Positions 1-8,933 of a DNA stretch of 64,000 nucleotides are shown piece after piece (positions within the stretch are counted from its first letter, which is position 1; every line of letters starts with the position of its first letter). This DNA comes from CAYFQH01 sp964345215. Lineage in GTDB: Bacteria > Bacillota > Clostridia > Christensenellales > Aristaeellaceae. The stretch lies in assembly GCA_964345215.1 (NCBI GenBank), contig CAYFQH010000004.1, positions 5,584 through 69,583 of the forward strand, read 5' to 3'. A program made the position numbers and the translations under genes. The notes beneath the pieces were generated by a model that worked only from the letters and a program-made list of their open reading frames with translations, did not search any database and was not told the DNA's origin.

Positions 1-511
1 TTTTCTGGCCGGGCATTTTACCAAAGGTGATGCCGTCAATCCCGCTGCAACCATAGCGGTGTTTAATAGTTTTACCTCGGTGGGTTACCTCGGCAGAAAA
101 ATCATCCAGCACTTCTTTTAAATACACGCTGGTCATCACCCCTTGGGCACTGGCATCCATGTTCAGCCGGTCAATTTTATCTACATCAAAAATAGCAATA
201 TAAAAAGCATTATCCAAGGCGGCGCTGCTGCCAAGATTTTTTAAAATACCGCTGCCAATGGCATCATTTTTATATTCTAACGAACCGTATACCCTGCCAT
301 CTTTCTCGCAAAAATCAATACAGCCCAAATGGCCCAAAAGCCCTGTTACACTGCCGATGACATTGCCCTTTAAATCAGTTTTAATCAGCATGGTCGTATA
401 AGAGTAATAAATATACTCCTTCCTCGTGTCAACAGCAATACCCTGGCAATGGCCCCCAGGCCATACACCGGAAAAAATTTCTTTAGGAAACGATAAAGTA
501 TCCGTGGTCAT
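1..511 (-). CDS. Hypothetical beta-propeller-like protein, partial (C-terminus off window)
   Basis: An open frame of 170 codons starts with ATG at 511 and runs off the left edge without a stop. The visible protein contains phrases such as GIAVDTRKEYIYYSYTTML, VIGSVTGLLGHLGC and GRVYGSLEYKNDAIG, a spacing of short beta-strand phrases that resembles NHL/YncE-type propeller proteins. It has no signal peptide, so it is probably cytoplasmic. The gene lies divergent from the ABC importer at 900, separated by about 390 bases. I do not recognise a specific function; the propeller idea is inference from the repeated pattern. Confidence 0.75.
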   Translation of the reverse strand, partial: MTTDTLSFPKEIFSGVWPGGHCQGIAVDTRKEYIYYSYTTMLIKTDLKGNVIGSVTGLLGHLGCIDFCEKDGRVYGSLEYKNDAIGSGILKNLGSSAALDNAFYIAIFDVDKIDRLNMDASAQGVMTSVYLKEVLDDFSAEVTHRGKTIKHRYGCSGIDGITFGKMPGQK

Positions 512-823
512 GATGATTACCCCTTTTTTGCAATTTTGCCTGTTTGCTTTGTTAATACGTTCTCCTTGAGTTTATTTAATAAAACAACTGTCTTAATCCT
601 TGCTAAGCTTTTTGTTTCTATATTTTTAGTAAAAACTTTATACATCACCTGGATAAAAACAAAAACCGACCTTGCGCCGATTGAATTAGTATAGCATTTC
701 AATGGTTTATTTTCAAACCCCTGGCTTTCCGTCAAGGTTCTGGCGCTTATACAGCATATTCGATCTTTTTCGGCATACTTTTATAAATTTTATATAAATT
801 TTATTGTTATTTTTTATTATGAA

Positions 824-852
824 TTGACATTGTTTTTTTTAGGTGCTAAAAT
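824..852 (+). promoter_or_regulatory. Sigma-A type promoter of the first ABC importer operon
   Basis: TTGACA at 824-829 and TAAAAT at 847-852 are separated by exactly 17 bases. They lie about 50 bases upstream of the solute-binding protein start at 900, which has an AAAGGAGG ribosome site. The upstream DNA is very AT-rich. This is a close match to the housekeeping consensus. Confidence 0.8.
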
Positions 853-899
853 GATTGTATCTAATTCAAAACAAAATATTTTAAAGGAGGATCCCTTAC

Positions 900-2012
900 A
901 TGAAGAAGTTTTTAATCTTCTCCCTTGTCCTGATCATGAGTTTGAGCCTTTCCCTGACCGCCTTTGCAGGTGCCGAGGAAAACCTAAAAGCTGCTGAGGC
1001 CGCCGCCGGTATGAGCCTTGAAGAGCTGGTGGCCGCCGCCCAAAAAGAAGGTAAGGTTTTTTCTGTTGGGATGCCCGATGAATGGGCCAACTGGAAGGAC
1101 TTGTGGAACTATATGGAGCAGACCTATAATATTGCCACTTCCGATACGGATATGTCCTCAGCCGAAGAACTGGAACGCTTCGCCCTTGAAGGAAAAGCCG
1201 ATGCAGACATTGGCGACATCGGCATTTCCATGACCTCTGTTGCAGAAGAAAAAGACCTGCTGCTTCCTTTTAAAACCAGCTATTGGGATTCGATTCCTGA
1301 TTATGCCAAACACCCTGAAGGCAAATGGATAGAAGCATACACCTGTACCACCGCCTTTATTATTGATACCCAGAATGTTACCGGTGAACTGCCCAAAACC
1401 TGGAATGATTTGCTTGAAGGCGATTACTCTGTTTGGATTGGTGATATTGAAAAAGCCGCCCAGGCCTATGTTGGTGTTCTCGCTTGTGCCTATGCCCATG
1501 GGGGCGACGAAACTGATCTTTCGGCTGCAATGCCCTTTTTTGCTGAACTGGCCAAACAAGGCCGGTTGATTACCTCCAACCCCTATGTTGAAAACCTTGA
1601 AAAAGGTGAAGTAGGCGTTGCCGTTGTATGGGACTTTAACGCCCTGGGCTATGCTGAAACCATCTATAAAGCCCAAGGGGAAGACAATGGCCGGTTCGAA
1701 ATCACCATTCCTTCCGACGGAGCAGCTGCCTCGGGCTATGCCTCGGTGATTAACAAGTATGCTAACAACCCTTATGCTGCCATGCTGGTGCGTGAAGTGA
1801 TGCTAAGTGATGTAGGCCAAAACTTTTTAGCCCTTGGCCATGCAAAACCCATTCGTACGGATGTTGAATTTAGCGAAGAAGCCAAAGCCGCCATTTTGGA
1901 TGATTCCCTTTACAGCAATGTTTATTACGTAAACGACTGGAAGGTATTTGATGAAGCCGTTGCCGGCCTTTCCGAAATGTGGCAAGAGGAAGTAGCCATT
2001 TATATGAATTAA
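900..2012 (+). CDS. ABC transporter extracellular solute-binding protein (iron/polyamine/thiamine-type family)
   Basis: A 370-residue secreted protein starts with a Sec signal peptide ending around residue 23 (hydrophobic core, then TAFAGA). There is no lipobox cysteine, so membrane anchoring is not obvious. After a short helical segment the mature domain has the fold pattern of family 1 solute-binding proteins, with the central WNDLLEGDY and later AAASGYASVINKYANNPYAA phrases typical of Fe(III)/spermidine/thiamine binders. It heads an operon with two permeases (2495, 3355) and an ATPase (4159). The start is fixed by AAAGGAGG 10 bases upstream. The ligand cannot be decided from sequence; iron, a polyamine or a phosphonate are candidates. 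Confidence 0.85.
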   Translation: MKKFLIFSLVLIMSLSLSLTAFAGAEENLKAAEAAAGMSLEELVAAAQKEGKVFSVGMPDEWANWKDLWNYMEQTYNIATSDTDMSSAEELERFALEGKADADIGDIGISMTSVAEEKDLLLPFKTSYWDSIPDYAKHPEGKWIEAYTCTTAFIIDTQNVTGELPKTWNDLLEGDYSVWIGDIEKAAQAYVGVLACAYAHGGDETDLSAAMPFFAELAKQGRLITSNPYVENLEKGEVGVAVVWDFNALGYAETIYKAQGEDNGRFEITIPSDGAAASGYASVINKYANNPYAAMLVREVMLSDVGQNFLALGHAKPIRTDVEFSEEAKAAILDDSLYSNVYYVNDWKVFDEAVAGLSEMWQEEVAIYMN

Positions 2013-2034
2013 TAACCCCTTATTTATCAAAACA

Positions 2035-2070
2035 GTTTTACGGGGCTACACAACAGTAGCCCCGTAAAAC
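2035..2070 (+). terminator. Stem-loop after solute-binding gene (terminator/attenuator)
   Basis: A perfect 15-bp inverted repeat (GTTTTACGGGGCTAC at 2035-2049 and its complement at 2056-2070) with a 6-base loop starts 22 bases after the solute-binding protein stop. The A/T flanks permit termination in either direction. It probably stabilises the upstream transcript or cuts down read-through into the permease genes. Confidence 0.75.
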
Positions 2071-2481
2071 CGTCAAGGAGCCCTAACATCAAAGCGTAAA
2101 ACCTATGAAGGTGTCGCAAAAGTGGCCTTACCTCCTTTCATATAAGATTAGGACCCTATAGGGGCCGTTGAGCCCTTTACCCCAGCGGATGACTGGGTTT
2201 TTTTATAAAAAGAGCCGATAGCCCAAAATCGTTGCACTGCGGATGATCTTCCCGGGGAAAACTTTGTCTTTTCAAGAGAACAGGTGCAAAACAAGCACTC
2301 GCGGTTTGTGCCTTCCTTGTACTGCGCGGGGAAAGCCTTCTTGCTGATAGAAACAATAAAAGCAGCAAAACCACCAAAGATCATTTGTAAGTCCAATAAA
2401 ATGAAAAACCTTTTATTGGAGGGTGCCGATTACATCGCCACCCTTGCGGGGCTGTACAACAGTAACCCTGTAAAATTAATT
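2071..2481. other. Unassigned 410-base stretch between binding-protein and permease genes
   Basis: No convincing gene is present; the short open frames on either strand lack ribosome sites and family-like composition. The stretch ends with a degenerate copy (2450-2477) of the 2041-2070 stem-loop, so it looks like DNA inserted into, or duplicated within, an older intergenic hairpin. It may be a relic or a dispersed repeat. I see no tRNA or riboswitch pattern. Confidence 0.4.
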
Positions 2482-2494
2482 AGGAGGGCAAATT

Positions 2495-3358
2495 TTGAAA
2501 AAGAAACGAAAGATAAACCTGTTTTATGCTGTTACAATGGCCATCTTCATTGCCTTTGTAGTGGCTTTTATGGGTTTGCCGCTAATAAGTCTAATCTCCT
2601 CTTCCCTTACCTCTCCCGAAACTACTTCCTTTTCTTTAGAAAATTACGAAAAAATATTAACCAGCAAATTTTATTTTCAAAGCTTTAAAAACAGCTTCAT
2701 CCTCTCCCTTACCTCCAGCGTTTATGGCATGATTATTGCCCTGTTCTGCTCTTACGCCATTACCCGTTTCGTTAGCGAAAAAACCCAAAGCAACTTGCTG
2801 GTGGTTGTAAACATGACTAGCAACTTCGCCGGGCTTCCTCTGGGTTTTGCTCTTACCTTGATGCTGGGCAACACGGGGCTGTTTATTATTTTGCTTCAAA
2901 AGTTGGGTATTGATATTAGCCAAAGCTTTTCTATTTATTCCGTTCAGGGTTTGGTGATTGCCTATACATATTTTCAGGTACCCTTGGGCATTATGCTTTT
3001 ATACCCCATTTACCGGGGCATTCAGGATGACTGGAAGGAAGCTGCTTCGGTTTTAGGTGCCTCAAGCCTTCAGTTTTGGGCTAAAATCGGCATACCTGCG
3101 ATTTTACCCAGTATTTTATCCACCTTTACAGTGCTTTTCGCCAATGCCATGGGTGCCTATGCTACGGCTTATTACCTGGTTAGTTCTAGTTATAACCTGG
3201 TACCTATTCGCATTAGCGCTTTAATGAGTGGGGATGTGCGTACAAAGCCGGAACTGGGCGCAGCCCTTGCGGTCATACTAGCCATGGTGCTCATTGTCGT
3301 TATGTTGATTAACGACTGGGCCTCCCGCCTTGCCAACAAAAGGGGGTTAAAATCATGA
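2495..3358 (+). CDS. ABC transporter permease (PotB/FbpB-like, first subunit)
   Basis: A 287-residue inner-membrane protein with about six transmembrane helices. The BPD_transp_1 EAA loop is visible around residues 178-200 (WKEAASVLGASSLQFWAKIG), the site that docks on the ATPase. The start is TTG with GGAGG 8 bases upstream. Its stop overlaps the next permease by four bases, showing translational coupling. With the binding protein at 900 and the ATPase at 4159 it forms a classic importer of the iron/polyamine/thiamine group. The subunit assignment is firm, the substrate unknown. Confidence 0.88.
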   Translation: MKKKRKINLFYAVTMAIFIAFVVAFMGLPLISLISSSLTSPETTSFSLENYEKILTSKFYFQSFKNSFILSLTSSVYGMIIALFCSYAITRFVSEKTQSNLLVVVNMTSNFAGLPLGFALTLMLGNTGLFIILLQKLGIDISQSFSIYSVQGLVIAYTYFQVPLGIMLLYPIYRGIQDDWKEAASVLGASSLQFWAKIGIPAILPSILSTFTVLFANAMGAYATAYYLVSSSYNLVPIRISALMSGDVRTKPELGAALAVILAMVLIVVMLINDWASRLANKRGLKS

Positions 3359-4146
3359 AGAAAACCAAGTTTGGCCCCAAATTAATCGTAGCCATATTAA
3401 TGATTTATTTGTTTTTGCCTTTTGCGGTTACAGGGCTTTATTCCATTTCAAACAAATGGTCTAACACGGTTTTACCTGAAGCAGGCTCTTATACCCTTAG
3501 CTTTTACCGCGAAATGTTTACATCCTCTAGGTTTTGGGCCGCCATTGGCCGCAGCGTGTTTATCAGCACCTTGAGTGTTGCCCTGGCCGTATTGGTTATG
3601 ACCCCTTTGGTTTTTGCTGTAAGTGCCTTTACCCCTAAACTTGAGGCTGTTATGAAAATTATTACCCTTGTTCCTTACGCCATACCTGGGGTTATCAGTG
3701 CTGCAGCCCTTTTGAGGGCCTATGGCGGCCGAAGCCTGCCCATGGTTTTGGTTTTGGCCGGGGCCTATTTTGTACTAATTATGCCCCTGGTTTACTCCGG
3801 CATCAACAATGCCATGCACGCCATTGATATTGTACCCATTACTGAAGCCGCCCGGGTTTTAGGCGCTTCTACCTTCACCACCTTCATCCGCATTATTGTG
3901 CCCGGCATTGCCCCCGGTATTTTAGTCAGTACGCTGCTGAGCTTTTCAACTCTTTTTGGCGAGTTTGTTGTAGCCAACATGCTGATTGGCGGCAGCTTTG
4001 AAACGGTACAAATTTACCTGTACTTGATTATGAAACAAACCGGGCATCTATCCAGCGCTGTGGTGATTATATATGTTTTTATTATGACCATCATTTGCGT
4101 TGCGGTTATGAAGTTAAGTAGCGGCAAAAACAAAAAATCCGCTTAA
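3355..4146 (+). CDS. ABC transporter permease (PotC/FbpB-like, second subunit)
   Basis: A 263-residue membrane protein with about six helices; the ATPase-docking EAA loop reads EAARVLGASTFTTFIRIIVPG around residues 163-183. It starts with ATG overlapping the preceding stop (ATGA), and a strong AAAAGGAGG follows for the next gene. Both permeases being separate chains matches the polyamine-type arrangement rather than the fused FbpB form. It partners the 2495 permease in the membrane channel. Confidence 0.88.
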   Translation: MKKTKFGPKLIVAILMIYLFLPFAVTGLYSISNKWSNTVLPEAGSYTLSFYREMFTSSRFWAAIGRSVFISTLSVALAVLVMTPLVFAVSAFTPKLEAVMKIITLVPYAIPGVISAAALLRAYGGRSLPMVLVLAGAYFVLIMPLVYSGINNAMHAIDIVPITEAARVLGASTFTTFIRIIVPGIAPGILVSTLLSFSTLFGEFVVANMLIGGSFETVQIYLYLIMKQTGHLSSAVVIIYVFIMTIICVAVMKLSSGKNKKSA

Positions 4147-4158
4147 AAGGAGGATATT

Positions 4159-5163
4159 ATGAGTTTTATACAGATTAAAGATGTGGTAAAAAGCTATGGC
4201 GATAATACTGTTTTAAAAAACATCCACTTAGAGGTTGATGAAGGAGAAATGGTAACCCTACTCGGGCCTTCCGGGTGCGGTAAATCCACCTTGTTGCGGG
4301 CCATTGCAGGGCTGATTGATATTAATAACGGCAGCGTTTGGCTTGATGGCCACGACGTAACCGATGTAGATGTGCGCAAGCGCCAGGTGGGTATGGTTTT
4401 TCAAAGCTACGCCCTTTTCCCAAACATGACAGCTGCCCAAAACATTGCCTTTGGGTTAAAAATTCTAAAGCAGCCAAAAGATGTTATTAACAAAAAAGTA
4501 GAACAAATGATTGCGTTGGTTGGCCTTAAAGGAAAAGAGCGCCATCGGCCCAGCCAGCTTTCCGGTGGCCAGCAGCAACGGGTTGCCTTGGCCCGGGCCT
4601 TAATTATGGAACCTAAGGTACTTTTGCTGGATGAGCCCCTGTCGGCCTTAGATGCCCAAATCCGCCAAAGTTTGCGGGTGCAAATCCGCGAAATTCAACA
4701 GCAAATGGGCATTACCGCCATTTTTGTAACCCATGATCAAGAGGAGGCCATGTCCATCTCCGATCGGATATGCGTAATGAATAACGGTGTGATTGAACAG
4801 CACGGTGCCCCGGAAGAGATTTATACCAACCCCCGCACGGAATTTGTTGCCCGTTTTATTGGCCATTACAATGTCCTTACCCCCAGCCAGGCAAAGCAGT
4901 TTTTAGGCGAATCTCCAGGTGATTGTAAGGTTGTAGCCATACGGCCCGAGGCTTTTGTGCTTAACGATACTGGTAATAGCTTAAAAATGACCGGAAAAAT
5001 CATACGGTTTTCAATGCTGGGCAGCATTATGCGCTACGGAATAGATGTAAACGGAATAGAAGTGAATGTGGAGTTTGTAAATGACGGAAGTTACCATAGA
5101 AGTGTTGGAGAGCCGCTTACAGTGTACCTGCCTAAAAAGGATATGTTGCTGATCTATGAATAA
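4159..5163 (+). CDS. ABC transporter ATP-binding protein (PotA/FbpC-like)
   Basis: A 334-residue ATPase. Walker [10 protein letters not shown] lies near residues 36-44, the Q-loop follows in [10 protein letters not shown], the signature LSGGQQQRV near 134-142, Walker B LLLDEP near 155-160 and the switch histidine in FVTHDQEEA. The C-terminal hundred residues form a TOBE-like regulatory domain (AIRPEAFVL). It closes the four-gene importer and starts 12 bases after the second permease, with AAAAGGAGG upstream. It energises the 2495/3355 channel from the cytoplasmic face. All catalytic motifs are intact. Confidence 0.93.
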   Translation: MSFIQIKDVVKSYGDNTVLKNIHLEVDEGEMVTLLGPSGCGKSTLLRAIAGLIDINNGSVWLDGHDVTDVDVRKRQVGMVFQSYALFPNMTAAQNIAFGLKILKQPKDVINKKVEQMIALVGLKGKERHRPSQLSGGQQQRVALARALIMEPKVLLLDEPLSALDAQIRQSLRVQIREIQQQMGITAIFVTHDQEEAMSISDRICVMNNGVIEQHGAPEEIYTNPRTEFVARFIGHYNVLTPSQAKQFLGESPGDCKVVAIRPEAFVLNDTGNSLKMTGKIIRFSMLGSIMRYGIDVNGIEVNVEFVNDGSYHRSVGEPLTVYLPKKDMLLIYE

Positions 5164-5233
5164 CAACATAAAAATTAATTACGCTAATGCTTAATGAGCC
5201 ATTATTCATAAACCATATATATTTATTTTTAAT

Positions 5234-5268
5234 ACAAAGCGCTTTACACAAATGGTAAAGCGCTTTGT
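5234..5268 (+). terminator. Bidirectional terminator between importer operon and SPFH gene
   Basis: A perfect 14-bp inverted repeat (ACAAAGCGCTTTAC at 5234-5247, complement at 5255-5268) with a 7-base loop lies between two convergent genes. It is followed by a T-rich stretch on the plus strand and by TTAAAAATAAATA on the minus side. The AAAGCGCTTT core also resembles LacI-family operators, but the position between two gene ends favours termination. Confidence 0.8.
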
Positions 5269-5301
5269 CTGCTTTTTGCAAAGCTAAAAATATTTAGGTT
5301 T

Positions 5302-6180
5302 TTAATCTTCAACCTGGGTGGGTATGGGTAATACCGGAGTAACTCCCTGCATCTCCCCCGTTAGCAGGGTTGAAGGATATTCCCCCGACCAGCGTTGGGC
5401 GTAGTTGTACTGAATTAGTTCTTTAGTAATGGATTCGGCCACCTTCCGGTTGGCTTCGGCCTCGGCTTCAGCCTTAATCCTAATTTCGTAAGCCTGGGCA
5501 TCGGCTTTTTGCTGGGCGGTATACAGTTCCGTATCGGCATTAATTTTTTTTCGCTCTGCTTCCTGCTGGGCCTGGGCGGTTAAAGTGGCTTCCTCTGTGG
5601 CAACTCGCAGCTTATTTTGTTCAGCTACTTGCTTTGCCTCTACTGCGTTGGTATAGGCATCGGTAAAATCAATGTCCTCTAAGGAAACGCTGATAATATT
5701 GATGCCGTAAGGAGCCATCTCCTCCCGAAGTTTACTGCTGGTATCAAGAGCCAAAGCCTCTCGGTCGGTCACCAGCATTTCAGCAGATTTAGAGGAAAAG
5801 ACAGTTTTCAGGTTTTCAATCAGTCTGGGTTCAATTAAAATATCGTAATAATTGATACCCACCTCTTTAAACAAGGTCATGGCTGTTTTTTTATCGATGT
5901 TAAAGTTCACCGACCCTACTACATCCACTTCCTGAATATCTCTTGAAAAAGCCATGGTGTTGAAAACCCTTTTCTGTTCCCTGTTATCCATGGGAATAAT
6001 TTTTTGAAAGGGGCTTTTAAAATGAAAGCCAGCTTCCATGGTCCTGTCCTCTACTTTACCAAAGGTGGTTACTACTCCGGTAAAGCCACTTTCTACCCGG
6101 CCGGTACAAAAAGCGCCAATAAATATAACCACAAGGGCTACAACCCCTAAAATAATGCCCAGTTTCTGCGTATTTTTCAT
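5302..6180 (-). CDS. SPFH/band 7 (prohibitin-like) membrane protein
   Basis: A 292-residue protein with one N-terminal membrane helix (residues 5-25) followed by the SPFH domain (ESGFTGVVTTFGKVEDRTMEAGFHF onwards) and a long Ala/Glu/Lys/Gln-rich coiled coil at about residues 185-255. Members of this family form membrane microdomain scaffolds and sometimes regulate membrane proteases. A longer frame begins at 6207, but AAAGGAAG sits seven bases before the ATG at 6180, which I take as the start. It is a single-gene unit with its own promoter and a shared terminator. Confidence 0.88.
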   Translation of the reverse strand: MKNTQKLGIILGVVALVVIFIGAFCTGRVESGFTGVVTTFGKVEDRTMEAGFHFKSPFQKIIPMDNREQKRVFNTMAFSRDIQEVDVVGSVNFNIDKKTAMTLFKEVGINYYDILIEPRLIENLKTVFSSKSAEMLVTDREALALDTSSKLREEMAPYGINIISVSLEDIDFTDAYTNAVEAKQVAEQNKLRVATEEATLTAQAQQEAERKKINADTELYTAQQKADAQAYEIRIKAEAEAEANRKVAESITKELIQYNYAQRWSGEYPSTLLTGEMQGVTPVLPIPTQVED

Positions 6181-6232
6181 GTACATCTTCCTTTGCTTTC
6201 GTTTCATTTTTTAACACAAACTTATCTCATTT

Positions 6233-6261
6233 ATAATCTCAAAAAGAGATGGCGTTGTCAA
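6233..6261 (-). promoter_or_regulatory. Putative promoter of the SPFH gene
   Basis: On the minus strand TTGACA (6256-6261) and GATTAT (6233-6238) are 17 bases apart and lie about 50 bases upstream of the start at 6180. The -35 box is perfect; the -10 box matches moderately. Confidence 0.55.
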
Positions 6262-6619
6262 TGTTTTAACCTGTAAAGAGTTTGTGAACATTGACTTGCC
6301 CAAAAACATATTCATTATCTGAAAACCTCCGTCAAATTCTTTACCTGCCAGGTTTTATATGCCATTTTTTTATTGTATAATGCTGATGTTGCTTCTGCCT
6401 TTGCCCTGTTTATACTTTTTAGTAATCATCACTATTCTTCTTCGTAAATACCATATAAAAGGAGGGGGAATAAAAAGCCAGAGGGTTTATGAGGAAAGCA
6501 AAAAAACACGAGAGCGGCCCTGCTATTTCGAATGTTTTAGACGATGTTTTTCACAAAAAGAACTGCCTTTCTATTGTGCCCTCATTGTGAGGTGGTGACC
6601 TTAAAAAAGGCGTTCAAAT
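6262..6619 (+). other. Intergenic stretch with possible small or truncated ORF (6489-6590)
   Basis: A plus-strand ATG at 6489 preceded by GAGGG opens a 33-codon frame (MRKAKKHESG start, stop at 6590). A third frame next to it reads CPHCEVVTLKKAF, so a frameshift could join two pieces of one lost gene. Upstream there is AAAAGGAGGGGG near 6460. Nothing identifies the product, and chance is possible. Confidence 0.25.
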
Positions 6620-6919
6620 CTAAAAAAACAGGGCGGAAGCCCCGTCAAAAATCACCTTATCCTCAATTAAATTCCCGTATTCTTCCTTCCATTTTGCATG
6701 GATAGGCGACCTGTCAAAAAGGGCTAAGGATTCTTTTTCCATGGTCATGTGGATCATTACATCATAGCGTTTAGGTCCTGTTGTACAAGCATTTAAAACC
6801 CTTACACGGCGAACCCCTTCTATGTCAAGGGCTTTCTCAAACAGATCCTCTATTTCTTCTTTGAGGATCTCCCGTTCCCCCACCCAGGACTTGTATTTAA
6901 CAAGAATGATATGTTCCAT
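6620..6919 (-). CDS. Dabb-family (stress-responsive A/B barrel) small protein
   Basis: A 99-residue protein matching the dimeric alpha/beta-barrel fold by its pattern: an opening MEHIILVKYK strand, a helix with EILKEEIEDLFEKAL, then VRRVRVLNACTTGPKRYDVMIHMTMEKESLALFDRSPIHAKWKEE in segments, ending with a strand. The family includes small proteins of varied or unknown function. The frame is open to 6952, but AAAGGAGG sits 7 bases before the ATG at 6919. The gene stands alone; the catalytic role, if any, is unknown. Confidence 0.78.
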   Translation of the reverse strand: MEHIILVKYKSWVGEREILKEEIEDLFEKALDIEGVRRVRVLNACTTGPKRYDVMIHMTMEKESLALFDRSPIHAKWKEEYGNLIEDKVIFDGASALFF

Positions 6920-6952
6920 TGGGTTTCCTCCTTTAAAGTTAAAGTGAACCAC

Positions 6953-7440
6953 CTCATCCCCATTGGTGAAGCTTCAAAAGAAAGAAAGTTTTATTATGTT
7001 GATTATACTGTACTTTCAACTTTTTTTAAAGGCACTGGAGTCTCAATTGACTTGCAAGGCACCTGGTGCATACTGTTATAATGGTGCAGTCTTTTACAGG
7101 TACCATTCATATAAAAAGTCAATTGCCTACTATACCATATAAAATATAACATACCCTCCCTTTCTTTTTTGCCTCATTTCTGCAAGGCCACATCGCTCCT
7201 CTTATAACAACCCATTTTTATCGCAACATTTCATCGAAAGGACACTGCCTCAACATTACCAGGAAAGTGATTTCAGCCCCGATGAAATAGAAAAGCTTAT
7301 TCATTAAAAGACCGCCCCGGGCGCAAGTATTTGAGGCAGTTTTTAACCCAAAACAGTTGACTTTCAAAATCCCCTTTGCTACCATCATATTGGTTTGATA
7401 AAAATTAGCCAGATAGCGGAGGCATCAAAAGGCTGCCCTT
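6953..7440. other. Non-coding stretch with a relic reading-frame end
   Basis: This stretch of nearly 490 bases holds no intact gene. A plus-strand frame without a start ends at 7307 with LPQHYQESDFSPDEIEKLIH, which has protein-like composition and may be the tail of a lost gene. A TATAAT at 7077-7082 has only a poorly spaced TTGCAA upstream. The stretch joins directly to the broken esterase at 7444, so the whole of 6950-8250 looks like decaying DNA. Confidence 0.35.
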
Positions 7441-7443
7441 TAC

Positions 7444-8244
7444 ATGGCGACACTGCTCATGGCCTATTTTCAAGGAACGATTCGCTCTACTCCCTTGGGG
7501 ATGGATACCCCTTTGAACATAGTGATTCCTTTTGATTTTTATGCCGCCGACGGCAGTGTAAACCGCTATGATAAAACTTTAATCCTTCTTCACAGTTTAA
7601 AGCAAAATGCCCAGGCCTGGTCTCGTACGTCCAGCTGCAAACACTTTGCCAACCTCCATGGCTATAACCTTATTATCCCCGAGGTACCGCGCAGTTTTTA
7701 TACCGAGATGTGCTACGGCCTTAATACCTTTACCTATTTAACAAAAGAGCTGCCCCAGGTGGCGGCTTGCCTCTTTAATATCCCCATAGATTCGGAGCAC
7801 TTGTACATCGGTGGCTTGTCCATGGGGGGTATGGCACCCTTAAAACAGTATTGTTCTACCCCGATGAATTTAAGGGGGCCATGTGCCTCTCGCCAGGCTT
7901 TTTCCCCTTTGAAAGCAACCCGGATATGCTGAAACCTCTTTACCTTAGAAAAGAACTCATCGGCATTTTGACGGAGGAACTCCTTTTGCCTCCTGAGGAT
8001 GATTCTAAAGCCCTGGCCCGCCGTTTGCTGTGCCGCCAAGGGGAAGAACCCTCAAGTTTATTTGTTCTGTGGCACAGAATACTTTTTATTTCAAAATAAC
8101 CTTAAAATGAAAAACCTGCTTACCTCCCTTGCTTTTCCTATTATTTTTGAAAAGTGGCCCGGAGTCCATACCTGGGAATTTGGGAACCCCTCCCTTAAAA
8201 GGGCCATGATGTACTTTAATGACACTCCCCTCCCCCCCTTATAA
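7444..8244 (+). pseudogene. Broken alpha/beta-hydrolase esterase (EstA/esterase D type)
   Basis: Three consecutive frames give one recognisable esterase. Frame 1 (7444 to about 7832) has the nucleophile elbow GLSMGG. A one-base loss near 7832 moves the reading to a second frame (VLFYPDEFKGAMCLSPGFF), and a second shift near 8040 moves it to a third (VYLFCGTEYFLFQNN, then PGVHTWEF with the catalytic histidine). In relatives the acid residue sits in CGTED; here it reads CGTEY. The two frameshifts plus loss of the catalytic aspartate mean it is probably inactive rather than mis-sequenced. The family typically hydrolyses short-chain or acetyl esters. Confidence 0.85.
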
Positions 8245-8333
8245 GCCTTTTTCCCACCTGTTACCATGTCCTCTCCACTTTTTATGCTTCACATTCCACA
8301 TAACACCATTTATTTTTGAAAAGAGGTTCATTT

Positions 8334-8822
8334 ATGCCTTCAACCCCCACCATTGTTGCTATATGCGGCGTAAAAAACTCCGGTAAAACCACCATGATGG
8401 TTAAGCTCATTTCTGCCCTCAGCCAAAAAGGCTACCAGGTGGCCTCCATAAAACACGATGCCCACTCCTTTGATGCCGATACCCCCGGTAAAGACAGCTA
8501 CCGCCACAAAGCCGCCGGGGCCTTCGCTTCTTTTGTGTACGACAATGAAAAAGTACAAATGGTGCGCAGCGACCATGTAGATTTGCCCTGGCTTATCGCC
8601 CAACTCCCTGAGGCAGATATTATTTTGTTGGAAGGAGCCAAGGATGTGCCCTATCCAAAAATTGAAATTGTACGGGCAGGCAACTCTACTGCCCCGGTAC
8701 GCCCTGTTAAAGAGCTGCTGGCCGTTGCCAGCGACCTACCTTTAAGCTATCCCCGTACACCGGTTCTCCATATTAACGATGTACAGGGCTTATGCCAGCT
8801 GATTATAACGCAAATACCCTAA
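8334..8822 (+). CDS. mobB: MobB-like molybdopterin-guanine dinucleotide biosynthesis P-loop protein
   Basis: A 162-residue GTP-binding protein. The Walker A motif GVKNSGKTT is at about residues 11-19, followed by SIKHDAHSFD and DTPGKDSYRHKAAGA, typical of MobB, and ILLEGAKDVPYPKIEIVR, the Walker B-like region. MobB assists MobA in attaching GMP to molybdopterin. The start is taken at ATG 8334 with AAGAGG 7 bases upstream; an in-frame TTG at 8316 has no better site. No other molybdenum-cofactor gene lies in the window, so the pathway link rests on the family. Confidence 0.85.
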   Translation: MPSTPTIVAICGVKNSGKTTMMVKLISALSQKGYQVASIKHDAHSFDADTPGKDSYRHKAAGAFASFVYDNEKVQMVRSDHVDLPWLIAQLPEADIILLEGAKDVPYPKIEIVRAGNSTAPVRPVKELLAVASDLPLSYPRTPVLHINDVQGLCQLIITQIP

Positions 8823-8890
8823 AGCCAATGTGTTACCCGATTTTTCAATAGGGGTTTCAGCCATCTATTTTAATTAAATAAAGGCAAGCA

Positions 8891-8920
8891 AAAAGCGCGG
8901 ATGGTATCACCCGCGCTTTT
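8891..8920. terminator. Bidirectional terminator between mobB and the sugar-importer cluster
   Basis: AAAAGCGCGG (8891-8900) and CCGCGCTTTT (8911-8920) form a 10-bp stem with a 10-base loop between two convergent genes. It is followed by T-rich DNA on the plus strand and preceded by A-rich DNA, as expected for termination from both sides. Confidence 0.8.
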
Positions 8921-8933
8921 AATTTGGATTGTA

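Noticed and set aside
2148..2396. Overlapping minus-strand frames of 66-82 codons
   Set aside because: No ribosome site, no neighbour link and no recognisable motif; treated as non-coding DNA.
5234..5268. AAAGCGCTTT palindrome as a LacI/CcpA-type operator
   Set aside because: It forms the arms of a 14-bp stem between two convergent gene ends, with no promoter nearby, so a terminator explains it better.
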